A stretch of DNA of 64,000 nt from Dendrocalamus latiflorus (GCA_017311315.1 CM029650.1:14633749-14697748); one strand, 5' to 3'; counted from the stretch's first letter, positions 9,501-21,935 are shown. Translations and numbers: made by a program. Notes: generated by a model not told the origin, from the letters alone.

Positions 9501-11130
9501 ATCGAGTATTTGGGCGATAGCTGTGTACTTGGATTTGTTCTTACTTAGAGAATCAAGGTATATAGCCTTGTTCCATTTTGGTACAATTACAATTAAAATC
9601 CAATGGAAGTGCTCATTGTATGGCATACGAACAAATTCCTTATCGCGGTGAGCCAGTAGTGTTGATGTAAGATAGCTCTCGACGAAGGATGCATTCTCGT
9701 TGATGGTATTAATGGAGACCAAGAGTGTGTCCAGGAAACCAATTGGTGATTTCGATGATCTAGCTTGGGTCAGCATGAATCTATATATAGACACAGATAA
9801 GCAACAAATTGTGACATATATCGATATTACATGAACAGAGACTCTGATTGTATAGACTTACAGCGTCTAGCATCGAATGAGTGAGTCGTCGAGAGTGTTG
9901 AGCGTGAAAAGACCAAATATATCGTCAAAGGTCACCACGAAGACACATTCCTGAAATTCGTGCTGGAAATGATCCCGGCTGAATTTGACAGTGATACCTG
10001 AGCGTCATTCTGCCTCTGGCTTATTGGACTGTTCCATATACCAAGCGTGTAATGTTTGGCAACTAAGTCCTAGGGTTATGAGGTGCTCTTCCGGGATTAT
10101 CATCGGCTCGCCTAGCACGAATTTGCGGGCCAATGGCAGGTACGAGATATTATCATCATCCTTCGTCTTTGATTTGCCCTGGGCACTGCCTCGACTGTAG
10201 GTCGACTTTATGGTAGTCGACTGTAATGGTAGCACCGGTGCAAGTTGCTTTGGCGAGAATAGCACCCGTGGAGATAGCACCGGTGCAGGTAGCTCTGGTT
10301 CGCACTGCCCTTGTGGAGATAGCACTAGTGCATTTAGCTCTGGTTCGCACTGCCCTTCTGGACTGGCCACCGGTGTAGAAGCCTCCAGGAAGATGTCGCT
10401 TTTGGGCCACTGGATGATTGTTCCAATGGCCTGCCCTAGAGTCATGATCTCGTCGTTGGGGGGCTTCGGTAGCAGGACTATCTCAAAATTGACATGCACA
10501 TCATCCACATTAACTTTTGCGTAGCCTGGCGCTAAAGCTTGACTGTGCACCATGGCCCCGATAGCAGACGGATATGCCTGGCCCCAAGCAGCGTACAAGG
10601 GAACGGAGGCATATCTCACTTGGAGCTTGCACTTCGTAGGCTCCTACATAACGATACAAAATTAGCTACTCCAATAGGCCTATCAATGGAGCAAGCATTT
10701 GAGAGATAATAATTATTACCTGGATGTCGTCCACAGGAAATCTGGCCTCACTTTCCGTCAGATTGGATGCGCAACTACTTGGACGGTTGTGCGGGCTAGC
10801 TAGCACAAGAGCGGCGGCGGCGGCCTGCTGACTTTCTGTATGTTTTTGCACCTCATCTCTGACTACATCAGCCAGCTCACCTATTAGCTCCTCTCTAAGA
10901 GATGCCTTGATCTCTTCTCGTAGCCGCTCCTCACGCTCGGCTTTGGTTCTCTTCTTACGCCGATACATTTCGGAGTCATCTTGGAAACCATGTTTCCAAG
11001 GAATGTAAAGCCCAAGGCCTCTCGTACGGCCCGGGTGCTCCTTGTTTCCCAAGGCCGCAGAGAGAATATCATTCTCCCTTGTTCCCTGGGGGTTTATATA
11101 TATGAGTGGGGTAGAATGGGAAATCCCCAT
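9501..11130 (-). pseudogene. CACTA accessory gene with Ulp1 (C48)-like protease region, broken
   Basis: Four minus-strand exons can be traced. Exon 1 (about 11130-10720) carries KEHPGRTRGLGLYIPWKHGF, then a coiled, Lys/Glu/Arg-rich stretch. Exon 2 (10643-10005) encodes MRYASVPLYAAWGQAYP, GYAKVNVDDV and a Pro-rich QGQCEPEL repeat. An in-frame TGA (10005-10007) is followed by further coding (TVKFSRDHFQ, FDDIFGLFTLNTLDDS) to about 9862, interrupted by a TAG where the family normally has Trp. The last exon (9794-9501) has NEHFHWILIVIVPKWN, the His-bearing motif of Ulp1-like C48 proteases, and ends at a good GTAAGT donor. The downstream Cys motif was not found. Such proteins are common passengers of grass CACTA elements. 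Confidence 0.75.
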
Positions 11131-11505
11131 TCTACCCCTTAGTATTTACAAAGGATGAGGGTACATTGGTATATTTACACTGGTATATTCCTCTATACTA
11201 TTGGGCATATTACATGTTGGACTAGTTGCACGGCCCAGCCACGGGGGGTTGGGCCACCCCTACAACACAAACCATCTTCAATAACACTCACCAATTACTT
11301 ACATCTAAATAGTAATGCAAAGAAAAATAAATTTCATTACTAAACATATCTAGAGCAACCAGAAAAGTATGAATATTCATAGCTCAATCTCTGCCTCCTG
11401 AAATCGCCTAGCTTGCCTCCTGAGCGAAAGAGTAAAGCACCGGCTAGATCTGGATCGAAATGAAGACAGATGCGGTTCTGAGCAGCGCAATAAATGCGTA
11501 GCGTC

Positions 11506-11790
11506 ATTATCACAGACGGTTTGTAATAAAAAACCGTCTGTGATAATCCTGGGATTATCACAGACGGTTTTTTATTACAAACCGTCTGTGGTAATTGCTT
11601 ATCACAGACGGTTTTTAATAAAAAACCGTCTGTGATAATTCCAGATTATCACAGACGGTTTTGAACACAAACCGTCTGTGATACATGTTTTCTCTGACGC
11701 CACCAACACAGATGGTGTCCAAATTAAAACCGTCTGTGTTAGTGTCGATCACAGACGGTTTTGTCAAACCGTCTGTGATTGGCCGTTTAG
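11506..11790. repeat. Right subterminal repeat array of the CACTA element
   Basis: Alternating TCACAGACGGTTT and AAACCGTCTGTGA motifs mirror the left array. Confidence 0.9.
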
Positions 11791-11812
11791 TATTAGGCTT
11801 TCTGTAGTAGTG

Positions 11813-12722
11813 ATAACAACTCTAACGTGTTTGCGACGCAATACACCTACGCGCGGCGGTGATTTTTCTACAGCGACCATGGCCAACCAGCGATGGTTAG
11901 AGTTAGGGTTTACCGAGGTTAGAGGGATTTCACTGGTACCCTCAGCTGTGTAGAGGATGGGTGGGCCAGGATGGTAGTGCCGGCGGTGCCGGTGCCGATG
12001 ATGATCTGTAAGTGCACAACATTGGTGTAGCACTTTGGGAGTATTCTAAGGTTATGGAATGCAAGAGAATAAGTCGGAATGCGCTTCAAGTGGTTACCAT
12101 AGGTGATCACTTGCACCGATACAAATAAATGCAGAAGGTAAACTAAATGATTAAATGACATTCAGTCAAAGGTGGAGACGACCAGAGTGCTATTCAATTC
12201 AGTGTTATATATGGAAATTTTTATATATAATTGCGTGATGGCAAATCTGTAAGCAGATGAACGGATTGATATTGGACAATATGATACCAAGTGTCTCAAA
12301 TTGGAAGATCCCATTCAACAATGAATTGATTCTACATGTGCATCGAGTCAAACAACATCACAGACATTCTTTTCGACTGGACAGATTCAATATCGTAATT
12401 GTCGTCCCAGTGGGTTTGTAACCTTTTCTTTTCCTTTCATCTATACATAAACCTTTTGTTTTCTATTTATACCGGAGGGCCTCCCCTACTATTCCTGATA
12501 AAAAATAATTAGATGTAATCTATATGATAAATTGGAGTGAACGTGGTTCTTAGGCTTTTGGTTTTACTAGCACTAGTAATGGGAATTTCAATGGAAGCTT
12601 ATTCTACTTCCTATGGCTCCTTCCGTATCTCGTTGATTTTAGCACCACTGTCCTAGTCACGTCTCTAGCAAATTAAGGTACAAGACTAAGGCTAGACCAA
12701 CACATTAAGCTTTGTGGATTAA
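11813..12722. other. Flank right of the CACTA element
   Basis: It continues the sequence broken at 8223. No gene was recognised. The short frames here lack domains. Confidence 0.4.
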
Positions 12723-12971
12723 GGGCTCGTTCCTGTTAGTTAAAACTGATGGTTTTTAAATTTAGTTTATAAATAGTAACAGCTTGTAGAGAGTTGTATG
12801 CAGAGAGAAATCTGCGCGCAATTTTAACTGATATAAATGAAGTCACTACAGTGTGTACTACAATTGACTAGTAGACTCTGCCTTAAAAAGACAATTCGTT
12901 TGAATGCTAAGTACTATAAAAAGATCGTTACTATAGAAAAACAGTTTTTAAAAGTTAATATGAGTATGACC
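12723..12971. mobile_element. MITE-like repeat, copy 1 of a three-copy family
   Basis: Starts GGGCTCGTTCCTGTTAG; the right end reverse-complemented reads GGTCATACTCATATTAAC. The core has AATAGTAAC, GCAGAGAGAAAT, GTGTACTACAATT and CTGCCTTAAAAAG. The same order of motifs recurs at 16096-16318 and 56989-57217, which defines a family. No coding capacity; superfamily not certain. Confidence 0.6.
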
Positions 12972-13632
12972 TTAACTGTTGTTCTTAGATACGATATGCC
13001 TTCCCCTTTGATACCCACGTCTATCACCCTATGGATCGCTGGTTTGTGCATACCTCCCATTTACTTCGTGTGCAGTCTCTGCTAATGGATCAGGCGTCTC
13101 ATACAAGTAACACTAAGATAGAGTAAGAACAGTAAAATAAATAATGCTGCCAAGCTTCGTTTATGCTAGATCACTTTCGCTTCTAAAGTTCCATCTTTTC
13201 CTTTTTACTTCGTGTGCAGTCTCTGCTAATGCTAGATGAGGGGAGACCCTCATGTCCAGTTCAGAGGGCGGGGATATCCCGACCCTACTATCGTCACCAT
13301 CGACCTAAGACCTAATCAATCACTCATGCATAAAACACAACATAATAAAGAGAAACGATGCATTTGAAATAAATATGATATTCATGGAGTGCATAAATAG
13401 TAGTAAAACACAATAAAATTGGACATGTATGTGGAGAGATGCTGCTGTGGTTGTCGTTGACGGAGAGGCTGATGTGTAGCCTAAGGTTGGTGCTGGTGTT
13501 GGGTGGTGCCCCGTTTTCTTCCTCTTTTGGATCATGTGTGGAGATGTGTTCTTGGATGTCCTCCGTACGTTCTCACAAGCTAGGGCCAGCCGGTGGAAGT
13601 GATGGGCGAGTTCCCCCTTGATGGCATTATAT
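12972..13632. other. Intergenic sequence
   Basis: It includes a local duplication of TTTACTTCGTGTGCAGTCTC (about 13061 and 13205). No gene, RNA or element end is supported. Confidence 0.4.
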
Positions 13633-15309
13633 TGTGATCAAGGAGGGAGAGGTGAATTAGGTATCTTTTTTGAACATGTTTAAATTAAAGCAATTTAGAA
13701 AAAACCTAAACTGTAATCCCAACCTATATGTCTAAGGTTTGTTAGTGTGTTAACACAACTCCTATATACGACTAGTAGAGTTTTGCCATACAAGTCTAGT
13801 AATCTAGGAACTAAGAGAATAAGAATTTAAATGCGGAAACATAAAATAGACAAGACAACACCATTTTTTATTATGGTCTTAGAGATTCAGCGATCTCTCC
13901 TACTCTTTGTTGGAGCACTCTTGCAAGAGTCTAGCTCCTAGTGAATCCATGCTAGGATCCAAGCAATCTCGTAGTCTTTCCCCTCTCCAGATAGGTGGAT
14001 TCCGAACCTTTACAACCATTTCGGTGCCTTCCACAAACTTCTCCTTGGAAGGTCACCAAGAGCATGCCTCCAAGTCATTTAGGAATCACTAGAGTAATAA
14101 GCCTAAAGAGGTCACTTGAATCCAGTAAGGTCAAGCAACTAGGAGTCATACATATAATTAGGCCTAATCTACTCTCACACACTCTCAAAATCTCAACTTG
14201 ATGCTTATGAGTTCCCTTGAACTCCTCAATATTCAAGTCACTATTTTGAAGTCTCAAGAGAGCTAATATGATGCCCTAGGTCCACATATATAGCTTCCCA
14301 ATTCAAAAACTAGCCGTCATAATTTCTGAAAAGTTCTTGCAAACCTGGATCATCCACCTCGACCTGGATCATTCGCCTCAATTCAATTTTCCTCAGCTCC
14401 AACAGTAAAAAAATAGCCATTACATGGACCCAGATCATATGCCTTCGGTTGGATCATCCACCTGACCCGGATTATCCACCTAGGTCGTATATCCACCTCT
14501 GCGTGTAAGAACCTTGGAACTTCTCTAGATCAATGGTACATGCCACCCAGATCATTCGCCTAAGCATTCACACTTATCAATCCAATGGGCCTCCTCATAT
14601 CATCCGCCTTGAACCTTCTGGACCAATGATACATCTCGGGCTGTATCATCTGCCTCTCAACTTGTCTAACTTCAACATTTCTATTGAGATTGTACACCTC
14701 TACCCAGATAATACGCCTCTGTATATAATCTCATGGGAATAAAAAATAACCTCTTGGATTGACGGTGTGATCCAATGGTCTGGGTAGACTTGGATTATCA
14801 TCCTCTATGTAAATTCCCAAATGTGCAGAAAATACCCTCTCCATATTGATGGTATGCCTGATCCGCCTTTGTTGATTTTTTCTGATTTAGTTGAAATTTG
14901 ATCCAATCTTCGAGATCATCACAATCAAACCTTTATCCTTGGCACTCTTGGCTAGAACTGAGTTAGAAAGACCCAATGTGCACCACAACTAGTTATCTAA
15001 CCTAACCAAGTTTAAGCTACTAGCTTTCAACCCCACTTAATAGTACAGCCGAAGTAAAAACAAAACAACGACCTAATAATACCTTGGATCATTGGGTCAT
15101 TTCTAACCACAAGGTCCTTAATATTCATGACAACCATTGCGTTGCCATCATTTGAACACTTGGGCGCTATAACGATGCTCTAGAATCAAGTCAAGCCATT
15201 ATCAAACCTAACTCCTTTCAACACTTGAAACACATTTTAGTCTCGATATTCCAGAGTCATTAATCACTAAAACATGATAAATAATGAATTAGGGGCCTAG
15301 ATGCTTACA
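13633..15309 (-). mobile_element. Copia-type solo LTR (minus orientation)
   Basis: Read on the minus strand it begins TGTAAGCATCTAGGCCCCTA and ends CACCTCTCCCTCCTTGATCACA. The start matches that of the copia LTR at 58748 (TGAAAGCATCTAGGCCCCTA), and the ends share the CACC...CTTGATC pattern. No primer site, coding sequence or matching second LTR adjoins it. The flanks TATAT and AGTGG do not match, so the target duplication is lost or one end is imprecise. Confidence 0.6.
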
Positions 15310-16095
15310 AGTGGGGCATTAATTCCGTTCGAAACTCATACCAATCCAATCCTAAGGTTGTTGGGTGGTTTCCTTTCTCCAATATATCTTCATGAAGTCC
15401 CTAAGAACCTTCCAAAACAAACCATGTTTGAAACAGCTTTGAAATGGGCCATTTTTGGCCTTTACCAACTTACCGTGCTAATCCTGAGTGGTACAGGTGA
15501 CCGGTATGGGTGCCCCACCTGTACCCAAGGTAAAAAATATTCTAGAAGCTGTAACTTCTTTCTCATCTGATTTAGACAAAATTTTAGCACTCAGAGATAT
15601 CTACAGCTTTCTAGTTATGAATTATTTCATTTGAGACCATCTATGTTCCCAAAAGTGTGTCCAAATGTGTGGACAACACTTCCAGCCAACGTTATTGAAC
15701 TTAAATCGGTGATTGAACTAGTGGAGGAATTGCTCCAATCGGCGGTTCATCGGTTGAACCGTTAGTTCCTTCACATGTCAACAATGGCTACAGATTGCAG
15801 AGCGAACTTAGTTATTCATGCCCTAGGCCACCAACCATGTAGCTTCACAGTCTTTGTCGATACAAGTGTCCACAACAAACTATAGATCAAAGAATAAAAT
15901 ATGAAAACTGGAGAATAAACATACACTCTTTCTTCTTGCTAGAAGCCTTGACAGTGGTAGCACACTCTTTAGCTACCTTCTTCTCCTCTTTAGTCTCCTC
16001 ACCAAAAAGGTCAACATTATCATCATCATCTGCTACACCATGCCAGAGCATGCAATTACAATATACGCTGTTATATACTGATATTGAAAGATTAA

Positions 16096-16318
16096 GGGTG
16101 GGTTCTTTTAGGTTGTGGCTTTGGCTTTTGGCTTATGATTTTTGAATTCTAGTTGTTCACAAGAGACAGTACGCAGAGAGAAATAGTCGCATGCAATTTT
16201 GGCTGGTATAGCTGAACTCGGTACAATATATACTACAATCTACCTGTAGACCCTGCCTTAAAAAGGTGCATCGTTTAAAAGCTAGTTACTACAATAGGAA
16301 GTCAATAAGCCTAAGCCC
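16096..16318. mobile_element. MITE-like repeat, copy 2
   Basis: It shares ACGCAGAGAGAAAT, TATACTACAATCTA and CCCTGCCTTAAAAAGG with copies at 12723 and 56989. The ends GGGTGGGTTC and AAGCCC are weakly inverted. Confidence 0.55.
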
Positions 16319-16447
16319 AACTGAAGGCAGCTTTACCACACAAATGCCTATTAGGCAAAGATAACTTCTATCCATAGCAATAACTCTAGATATTGGTTGA
16401 ATTAGTTCATTTAGAACATAGAGTTGTTGGTTTCGTTGCAATCAAAT

Positions 16448-16585
16448 AAAGTATCATTGGTTAGTTTGAAAAAAATGGATTATTTTTTTGTTATTGTTAT
16501 TGCTTCAATTCAATGTTAAAGTATCATTGGTTAGTTTCAATAAATGGATTATTTTTCATTATTGTTATCACTTCAATTCCATGTT
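16448..16585. repeat. Tandem duplication of about 70 bp
   Basis: AAAGTATCATTGGTTAGTTT opens both units (16448 and 16518), and both end in CAATTC(A/C)ATGTT. They differ at a few positions. Confidence 0.9.
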
Positions 16586-16704
16586 AAGGTTTGCTTTATT
16601 CATTATTGTCTGTTTATGCTTAATTTAGTATTTTGTGAAAGCTTGGTTATTGTATCGATGTTAGTAGTTGTTGAAGATGGTTTAATTTGGGAAAGGATGG
16701 AGTT

Positions 16705-17638
16705 TGATGTAGACATCATTTCTTTGGATACACACAATACTCATCCACAAGATGTAGGCAAAGAACTATGATGAGAGCACATGCACAACAGTTGAATTAT
16801 CAGGTGAGCTTGCTACTAGGATTGTTTAATTCAGTTTTTGAGAATGGGTTGTTGCCTGATGCATATGATGTGATTGTGCTTAGAAACATAGGCAAGGACT
16901 AAGGAGAGGCACATGAAGTCACAGAGATACTTGGGATGAACATTGGAGGTCACCACATGACTTTAAAGCTAGGACAGCCAAAAATGAAAGCTAGGCATGT
17001 TCTAGCATACAGTTTGGCCTTCGGAGACAGCGCTGACTTCGAACGAGCATGCAAGATGCATACGGAGTCCAATGAGGTGATCTTAGACTTGTTGAAAAGC
17101 TTATGATGCCCTCTTTCGAATGGTTCTAGTCCAAAAATGCCACCTGAGCATGTCGCAATCCACAAAATAAGTCCAAATCGATGCCAAATCTGGGCCCTAG
17201 GTTTTATATCAATTTGAGCCAACTAGAGAGTTATAGTGGGATGTTCTCCCTCCCTCATGGATGTGCTCCCCATATCCTTAGCCCCTCAAATACTGCCAAG
17301 GATGCTACTTTTAGGGTTTAGATTAATTTTTATTGAGAAAACATTAGTTGTATACTTGTGTCGACTAGACCAACTACGATGACTTTAGACCTCTCCATTG
17401 TTCAATAAAACTTCATATTTCATTTGCAAATTTAGATCGCACTTATTTATTTCTTGCTTGATTCTTGATTGCTTGCAGGAAAGATCATCCATGTTGGGCA
17501 CGCTTGGTGACGACAAGGGTGTGGTGTAGCGATTGCAGGATGGATTTGGTCATTTCGATCAAGTAGCTTCATCATGAACATCATATCAATCAACTGTAGT
17601 ATCATTCTCATCGGAAGATTGGGCCAAATCCTCTCATC
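16705..17638 (+). repeat. 5' LTR of the gypsy element
   Basis: 934 bp, TGATGTAGACATCATTTC...CTCTCATCA. It pairs with 23132-24085. Confidence 0.9.
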
Positions 17639-17640
17639 AG

Positions 17641-17652
17641 TTGGTATGAGCG
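17641..17652 (+). other. Primer binding site (Met-tRNA-like)
   Basis: TGGTATGAGCGC lies 2 nt after the 5' LTR and matches the plant initiator Met-tRNA primer site at most positions. Confidence 0.75.
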
Positions 17653-18905
17653 CATAGATTGCTCGGTGAGATTTTTATTTTAGATTTGTTTTTCAAGCCT
17701 ATAACCAAAAAATTGCCCCACAAAATTGTTACGGTCGTTGAAAATCACTAAAACCGAACCCTAGTTGTGCCATTGAAAATTTAGTTTCCATTTTACTGTG
17801 TTGAATGTTTGTCCATCGTCAAATTCTAGTTGCTAGTTTGAATCTAGTGTCTTGATTTTAGTGTCAGGTATTGCATCTGAAAATAAAAAAGTGGTTGGAT
17901 CAAACGTTTACCCCCTTCCTTGCTGCGGGTGCTGTTCGTTGTCGAGTTTGGAAAGGTTTAGAGTTTGTGTCTGCACTACCAAATTTTTGGGAGTTAGAGA
18001 TCAATTTGGGTTTCACTTCTTCTTGGTTTGCTAAATCACCTAGGACAAATTTGTTTTCAGGTTTTGTTTTTTTTGGGCCAAGTTCAGGGCAGTTTCGTGC
18101 GACATTTATTGAAACAACCATAACTTTTACATACAAACCTAGATTGCGACATTCTTTGTCGCAGGATTAACCATGCGAGGGTCCAAAAAAGTGAAAATCC
18201 AAAAAAAAAGTCGTTTAGGGCCACAAAATGGTCTCCGAAGTTTCAACACCCGTTTTCAGCATTCGTTCGCTGTCTAGTTTGAGTCTTCTTTTATTCTAGA
18301 TTGTGTAATCTTTGTTTCTAGGCCATATTTTAGTGAGGTTTAATATTCATGCTGGTCTAAAAAAGAAAAAAAAGAAAAGAGGTAGTGCAAAAAAACCGCA
18401 CAAGATATTAAAAAAAGAAAAGAAATGAGGCAAGTGCAAAAAGAAAAGAGCCGCACAAGTAAAAAAATTCAAAATTGTTTTTGTAGCATTGTTCATTTTC
18501 AGATTTTGAGATCTCTTTGTATAGCCTTGTGTCTTCTAGTGTTTGCTTGCTTGAGCTAGGGTCGAGTACTAGTTTGTACCAGCAATTTAGGTGAGTACTT
18601 TGGACTATTATTCAGCTAGTGTAATTCTGAAATTGAATATTGCCATTCCTTTGCTACTTATATATTACATGTCCAATTCCACCTACTAATAACTAAACAG
18701 GTCTCAACGTATCGACAATTGCTATACTCATCACTCTAGTCAAGTTACCATGATCCAACCACTAGTTGTACCACCTGCTTTCCTTGGTAAGAATCTTGTA
18801 AGCATTTGATAAGAGCTTGAGAGTGTGAGACTTTTGTAGCCGCAGCACCTAGTAGTTGATAGGAGATAATAAATTTTCTTGTGAGTTTCTTGTGTTTTAC
18901 TAACA

Positions 18906-20123
18906 ATGGAAAGTTCACAAAATTCAAAACATAGTGGCAAGAATAATGACCAATCTTCTGATCTTGAGAGTGCCGGACCTCAACACTTCAACCGTAAGGT
19001 CAACAAAAGAATAGAGAAGATGTACAACGTGTTGGATCGGCTCAATGACACCCTCACCACTATCAACAATAGAGTTGAAAACCTCGAGCAATGTCCCTCT
19101 CACTCTTCGGCGGATGAGGATGATGATGTCGAAGAGAACAACTGCGATGCCGACACTGAAGTTGAGGGCCCTGATGACCGCGATTGTTGTCAACTCTAGC
19201 AAAACTGATGAGGTATGGGTAGGTTACAACAGGAGGAACGTGATGATGGTGCATTCACTAAAATTAAGTTTACAATTCCCCGATTTGCTGGTAGATATGA
19301 CCCTGAAGCTTATCTTGATTGGGAATTATGATTAGCTAAAAAATTTGCATGCCATGATTTTCTTGATAATAAAAGAGTTAGGGCTGCTACTAGTGAATTA
19401 TCTGATTTTGCATCAATTTGGTGAAGGGAACAATGTAGACTACCATATGTATTTAGAACTTGAGATGCTTTGAAAAGAGTCATGAGAGCTAGATTTGTGC
19501 CTTCGTATTTTTCTTGTGATATGTTAAATAAATTGCAATGCTTAAAATAAGGGAATAGGTCAGTAGAGGAATACTATCAAGAATTGTAAATTGGTCTATT
19601 ATGTTGTTGTTTGGAAGAAACCGAAGAAGCTAAAATGACTAGAATTTTAGGACAATTCTGTCACCCGTTTGTTTTATCTTGCTTATAAAGTTGAAAGGAA
19701 AGTATAGGGGTGACACATAAGAACAAGGAGTCATTTTGGGGGCTCTTCTTCCTCCAAACAAAGTGCTAGAACAGTAAGGGTGCCCCTTCCATCCACACCA
19801 AACCGAGTGAAATCTACTTCTATTTCCACACCCTCATGTGCACCTGAAGCAAGCAAGGCTACAATCATTCAACTTCCCACCAAATCTGCTCTAACAAAGG
19901 GTGCATCTTCAGTTGCTTCCACTAGACGTACAAGGGACATCCAATGTCATAAGTGCATGGGATTTGGGCATTTCATAAGAGAATGCCTAAGTCAGCTAGC
20001 TCTCATTGTGAGAGAAGATGGTGAGTATACTTCAACTGGTGAAATTGATGAAGAATATACACTTGATCTAAATGACCATGCAGGTGATGAGATTGACACT
20101 AATGATGAAAAGAAGAATAATTG
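18906..20123 (+). pseudogene. Gypsy gag (capsid and zinc knuckle), broken
   Basis: An ATG at 18906 starts a polar N-terminal region with a coiled-coil-like stretch (NKRIEKMYNVLDRLND). Near 19270-19310 the retrotransposon gag domain begins (FTIPRFAGRYDPEAYLDWEL), immediately followed by a stop, and more stops follow (for example in IW*REQC). A CCHC zinc knuckle, CHKCMGFGHFIREC, is at about 19945-19990. It packages element RNA in intact relatives; this copy is non-functional. Confidence 0.85.
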
Positions 20124-20663
20124 AGTGCTAAAGATTCAAACAAGTATGTGAACCTTATAGTGAAGCGTATGCTTAGTGCACAAATGGAGAGTGCTGAACA
20201 GGACCAACAACACAATTTGTTTCAAACAACGTTTGTCATCAAGAAACATTCGTGTCGTATCATCATCTATGGAGAAAGTTGTAACAACTTGGCTAGCTTG
20301 GAGATAGTCGAGAAGCTTAGTTTGACTACAAGTCCTCATCCACGGCCTTACTACATCTAATGGTTCAACTCATGTGATAAGTTGAAGGTAATCAAAACTA
20401 TGAGAGTACAATTTTTGCTTGGTTCATATCACGATTATGTTGATGGCGTTATCATGCCTATGCAAGCATACTCCTTACTTTTAGGTAGACTATGGCAATT
20501 TGATAAGAATTCCATTTATCATAGTAGAACTAATCAATATACTCTCATGCATAAGGGCAAGAAAATTATTTTACGTTCAATGTCTTCTGAAATAATTATT
20601 AAAGATAAAATTGAACGATCTGAATGTGAGAAAAGGAGAATGCCAAAAGTGAGAATCAGATAG
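20124..20663 (+). pseudogene. Gypsy aspartic protease region, broken
   Basis: The frame carries RIIIYGESCNNLASLEIVEKL. In intact relatives the motif has Asp-Gly-Gly-Ser-Cys-Asn-Asn, so the catalytic Asp is Tyr here. Downstream QFLLGSYHDYVDGVIMPMQA and LLLGRLWQFD match the rest of the domain in a second frame. Confidence 0.75.
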
Positions 20664-20899
20664 TAGTTAAAGAATGCTTTCCACCTAAAAAAAAAGAAGC
20701 AAAAGAATCAAATATTAGAAAGAATGAAATTAAATTGAAAGGTTTTGTTCTGTTAGTTACTAAATTTGATTTCAATGAGTTGGAAGTGAAAAATTTTGTT
20801 TGCTATGCCTTACTTTTGAAAAATGCTTTATTTTCACTTTAGGATTTGCTTGCATCTTTGCCTCCTACTGGTGCTAACCTTTTGTAGGAGTTTAATAAT

Positions 20900-21400
20900 G
20901 TGTTTTTATATGAAATATCCTCTGGGCTGCCACCTGTTAGAGGAATTGAGCATCAAATTGACTTAATCCAGGGTGCTTCTTTGCCAAATTGTGCACCATA
21001 TAGGACTAATCCAGAGGAGACTAAGGAAATTCAGTGTCCAGTGCAAGACTTGCTTGACAAAGGGTACGTGCGTGAAAGTCTTAGTTCTTGTGCTATTTCT
21101 ATGATTTTAGCTCCTAAGAATGTCGGATCTTGGTGTATGTGTGTTGGTTGTAGAGCGATTAATAATATTACAATTATTAATTTACAGCAAGTCACTTGGT
21201 GAACATCTTGAACATTTATGTACTATTTTTATTGTTTTGGGAGATGCACATTTGTTTGGTAACCTCGAAAGGTGCACATTTTGAACCGATCGAGTTTGTT
21301 TTATTGGCTAAGTTGTTACTCTACAGGGAATTGAGGTAGATGAAGCCAAGATTGAAGCTATAAAGAGTTGACCGACACCATAAACGGTCACACAAATTTA
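20900..21400 (+). pseudogene. Gypsy reverse transcriptase with its catalytic core deleted
   Basis: The 5' part is recognisable: GLPPVRGIEHQIDLIQGASLP, then KGYVRESLSSCA and CRAINNITI. After about 21195 it jumps to the C-terminal segment (EHLEHLC, GDAHLFGNLERC, GIEVDEAKIEAIKS). The stretch that would hold the FDDI active site is absent, a deletion of very roughly 300 bp. Confidence 0.8.
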
Positions 21401-21935
21401 GATTCTATTAATGCTTTGTGAAAGATTTCAGTACCATCACCGCACCACTTGATGAATTGATGAAGAAAGGTGTTCCTTTCAAATGGGGACAAGCACAAGA
21501 AGAATCTTTCAATCTTCTCAAAGAAAAGCTCACAAATGCACAATTACTCCAACTTTCTGACTTTGGTAAGACTTTTGAACTTAAGTATGATGCTAGTGGA
21601 ATTGGAATTGGTGGTGTGTTGATACATGAAGGTAAACCTGTTGCTTGTTTCAATGAGATATTAAGTGGGTCTAGTTTGAACTATTTAACTTATAATAAAG
21701 AATTATATATTCTGGTTCAAACTTTAGAAACATGACAACATTATTTATGGCCCAAAAAATTTGTTATACATTCTGATCATGAATCTTTAAAGCATATTAG
21801 AAGTCAATCTAAACTGAACCATAGACATGCACATTGGGTTGAATTTATTGAATCTTTTTCCTTATATCTTTAAACACAAGAAAAGAAAGAAAATATGATT
21901 GCTAATGCTTTGTCTAGACAGTATACTTTGTTGTC
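21401..21935 (+). pseudogene. Gypsy RNase H-like domain, broken
   Basis: VKDFSTITAPLDELMKKG and FKWGQAQEESF are followed by LKYDASGIGIGGVLIHEGKP, carrying the first RNase H Asp. Further motifs (HSDHESLKHI, NMIANALSRQ-like) continue past a TGA in the segment that ends near 21920. The region is interrupted by stops. Confidence 0.8.

Larger units (their letters stand above)
8224..11812 (-). mobile_element. CACTA (En/Spm) DNA transposon with intact ends
   Basis: The ends are perfect 14-bp inverted repeats, CACTACTACAGAAA at 8224 and TTTCTGTAGTAGTG ending at 11812. They are flanked by the 3-bp duplication ATA (8221-8223 and 11813-11815), as expected for CACTA elements. The subterminal regions (about 8244-8450 and 11506-11790) are packed with direct and inverted copies of TCACAGACGGTTT/AAACCGTCTGTGA, the typical transposase-binding array. 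The interior carries a broken minus-strand accessory gene, a 39-bp tandem repeat and a long hairpin. No DDE transposase (TNP2) was recognised, so the element is non-autonomous. Confidence 0.93.
15310..16704. other. Repeat-rich intergenic sequence
   Basis: The interval holds MITE-like copy 2 (16096-16318) and a 70-bp tandem duplication (16448-16585). The rest (for example 15470-15530, with CACCTGTACCCAAGG) looks like old LTR-derived sequence but cannot be assigned. No gene. Confidence 0.4.
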
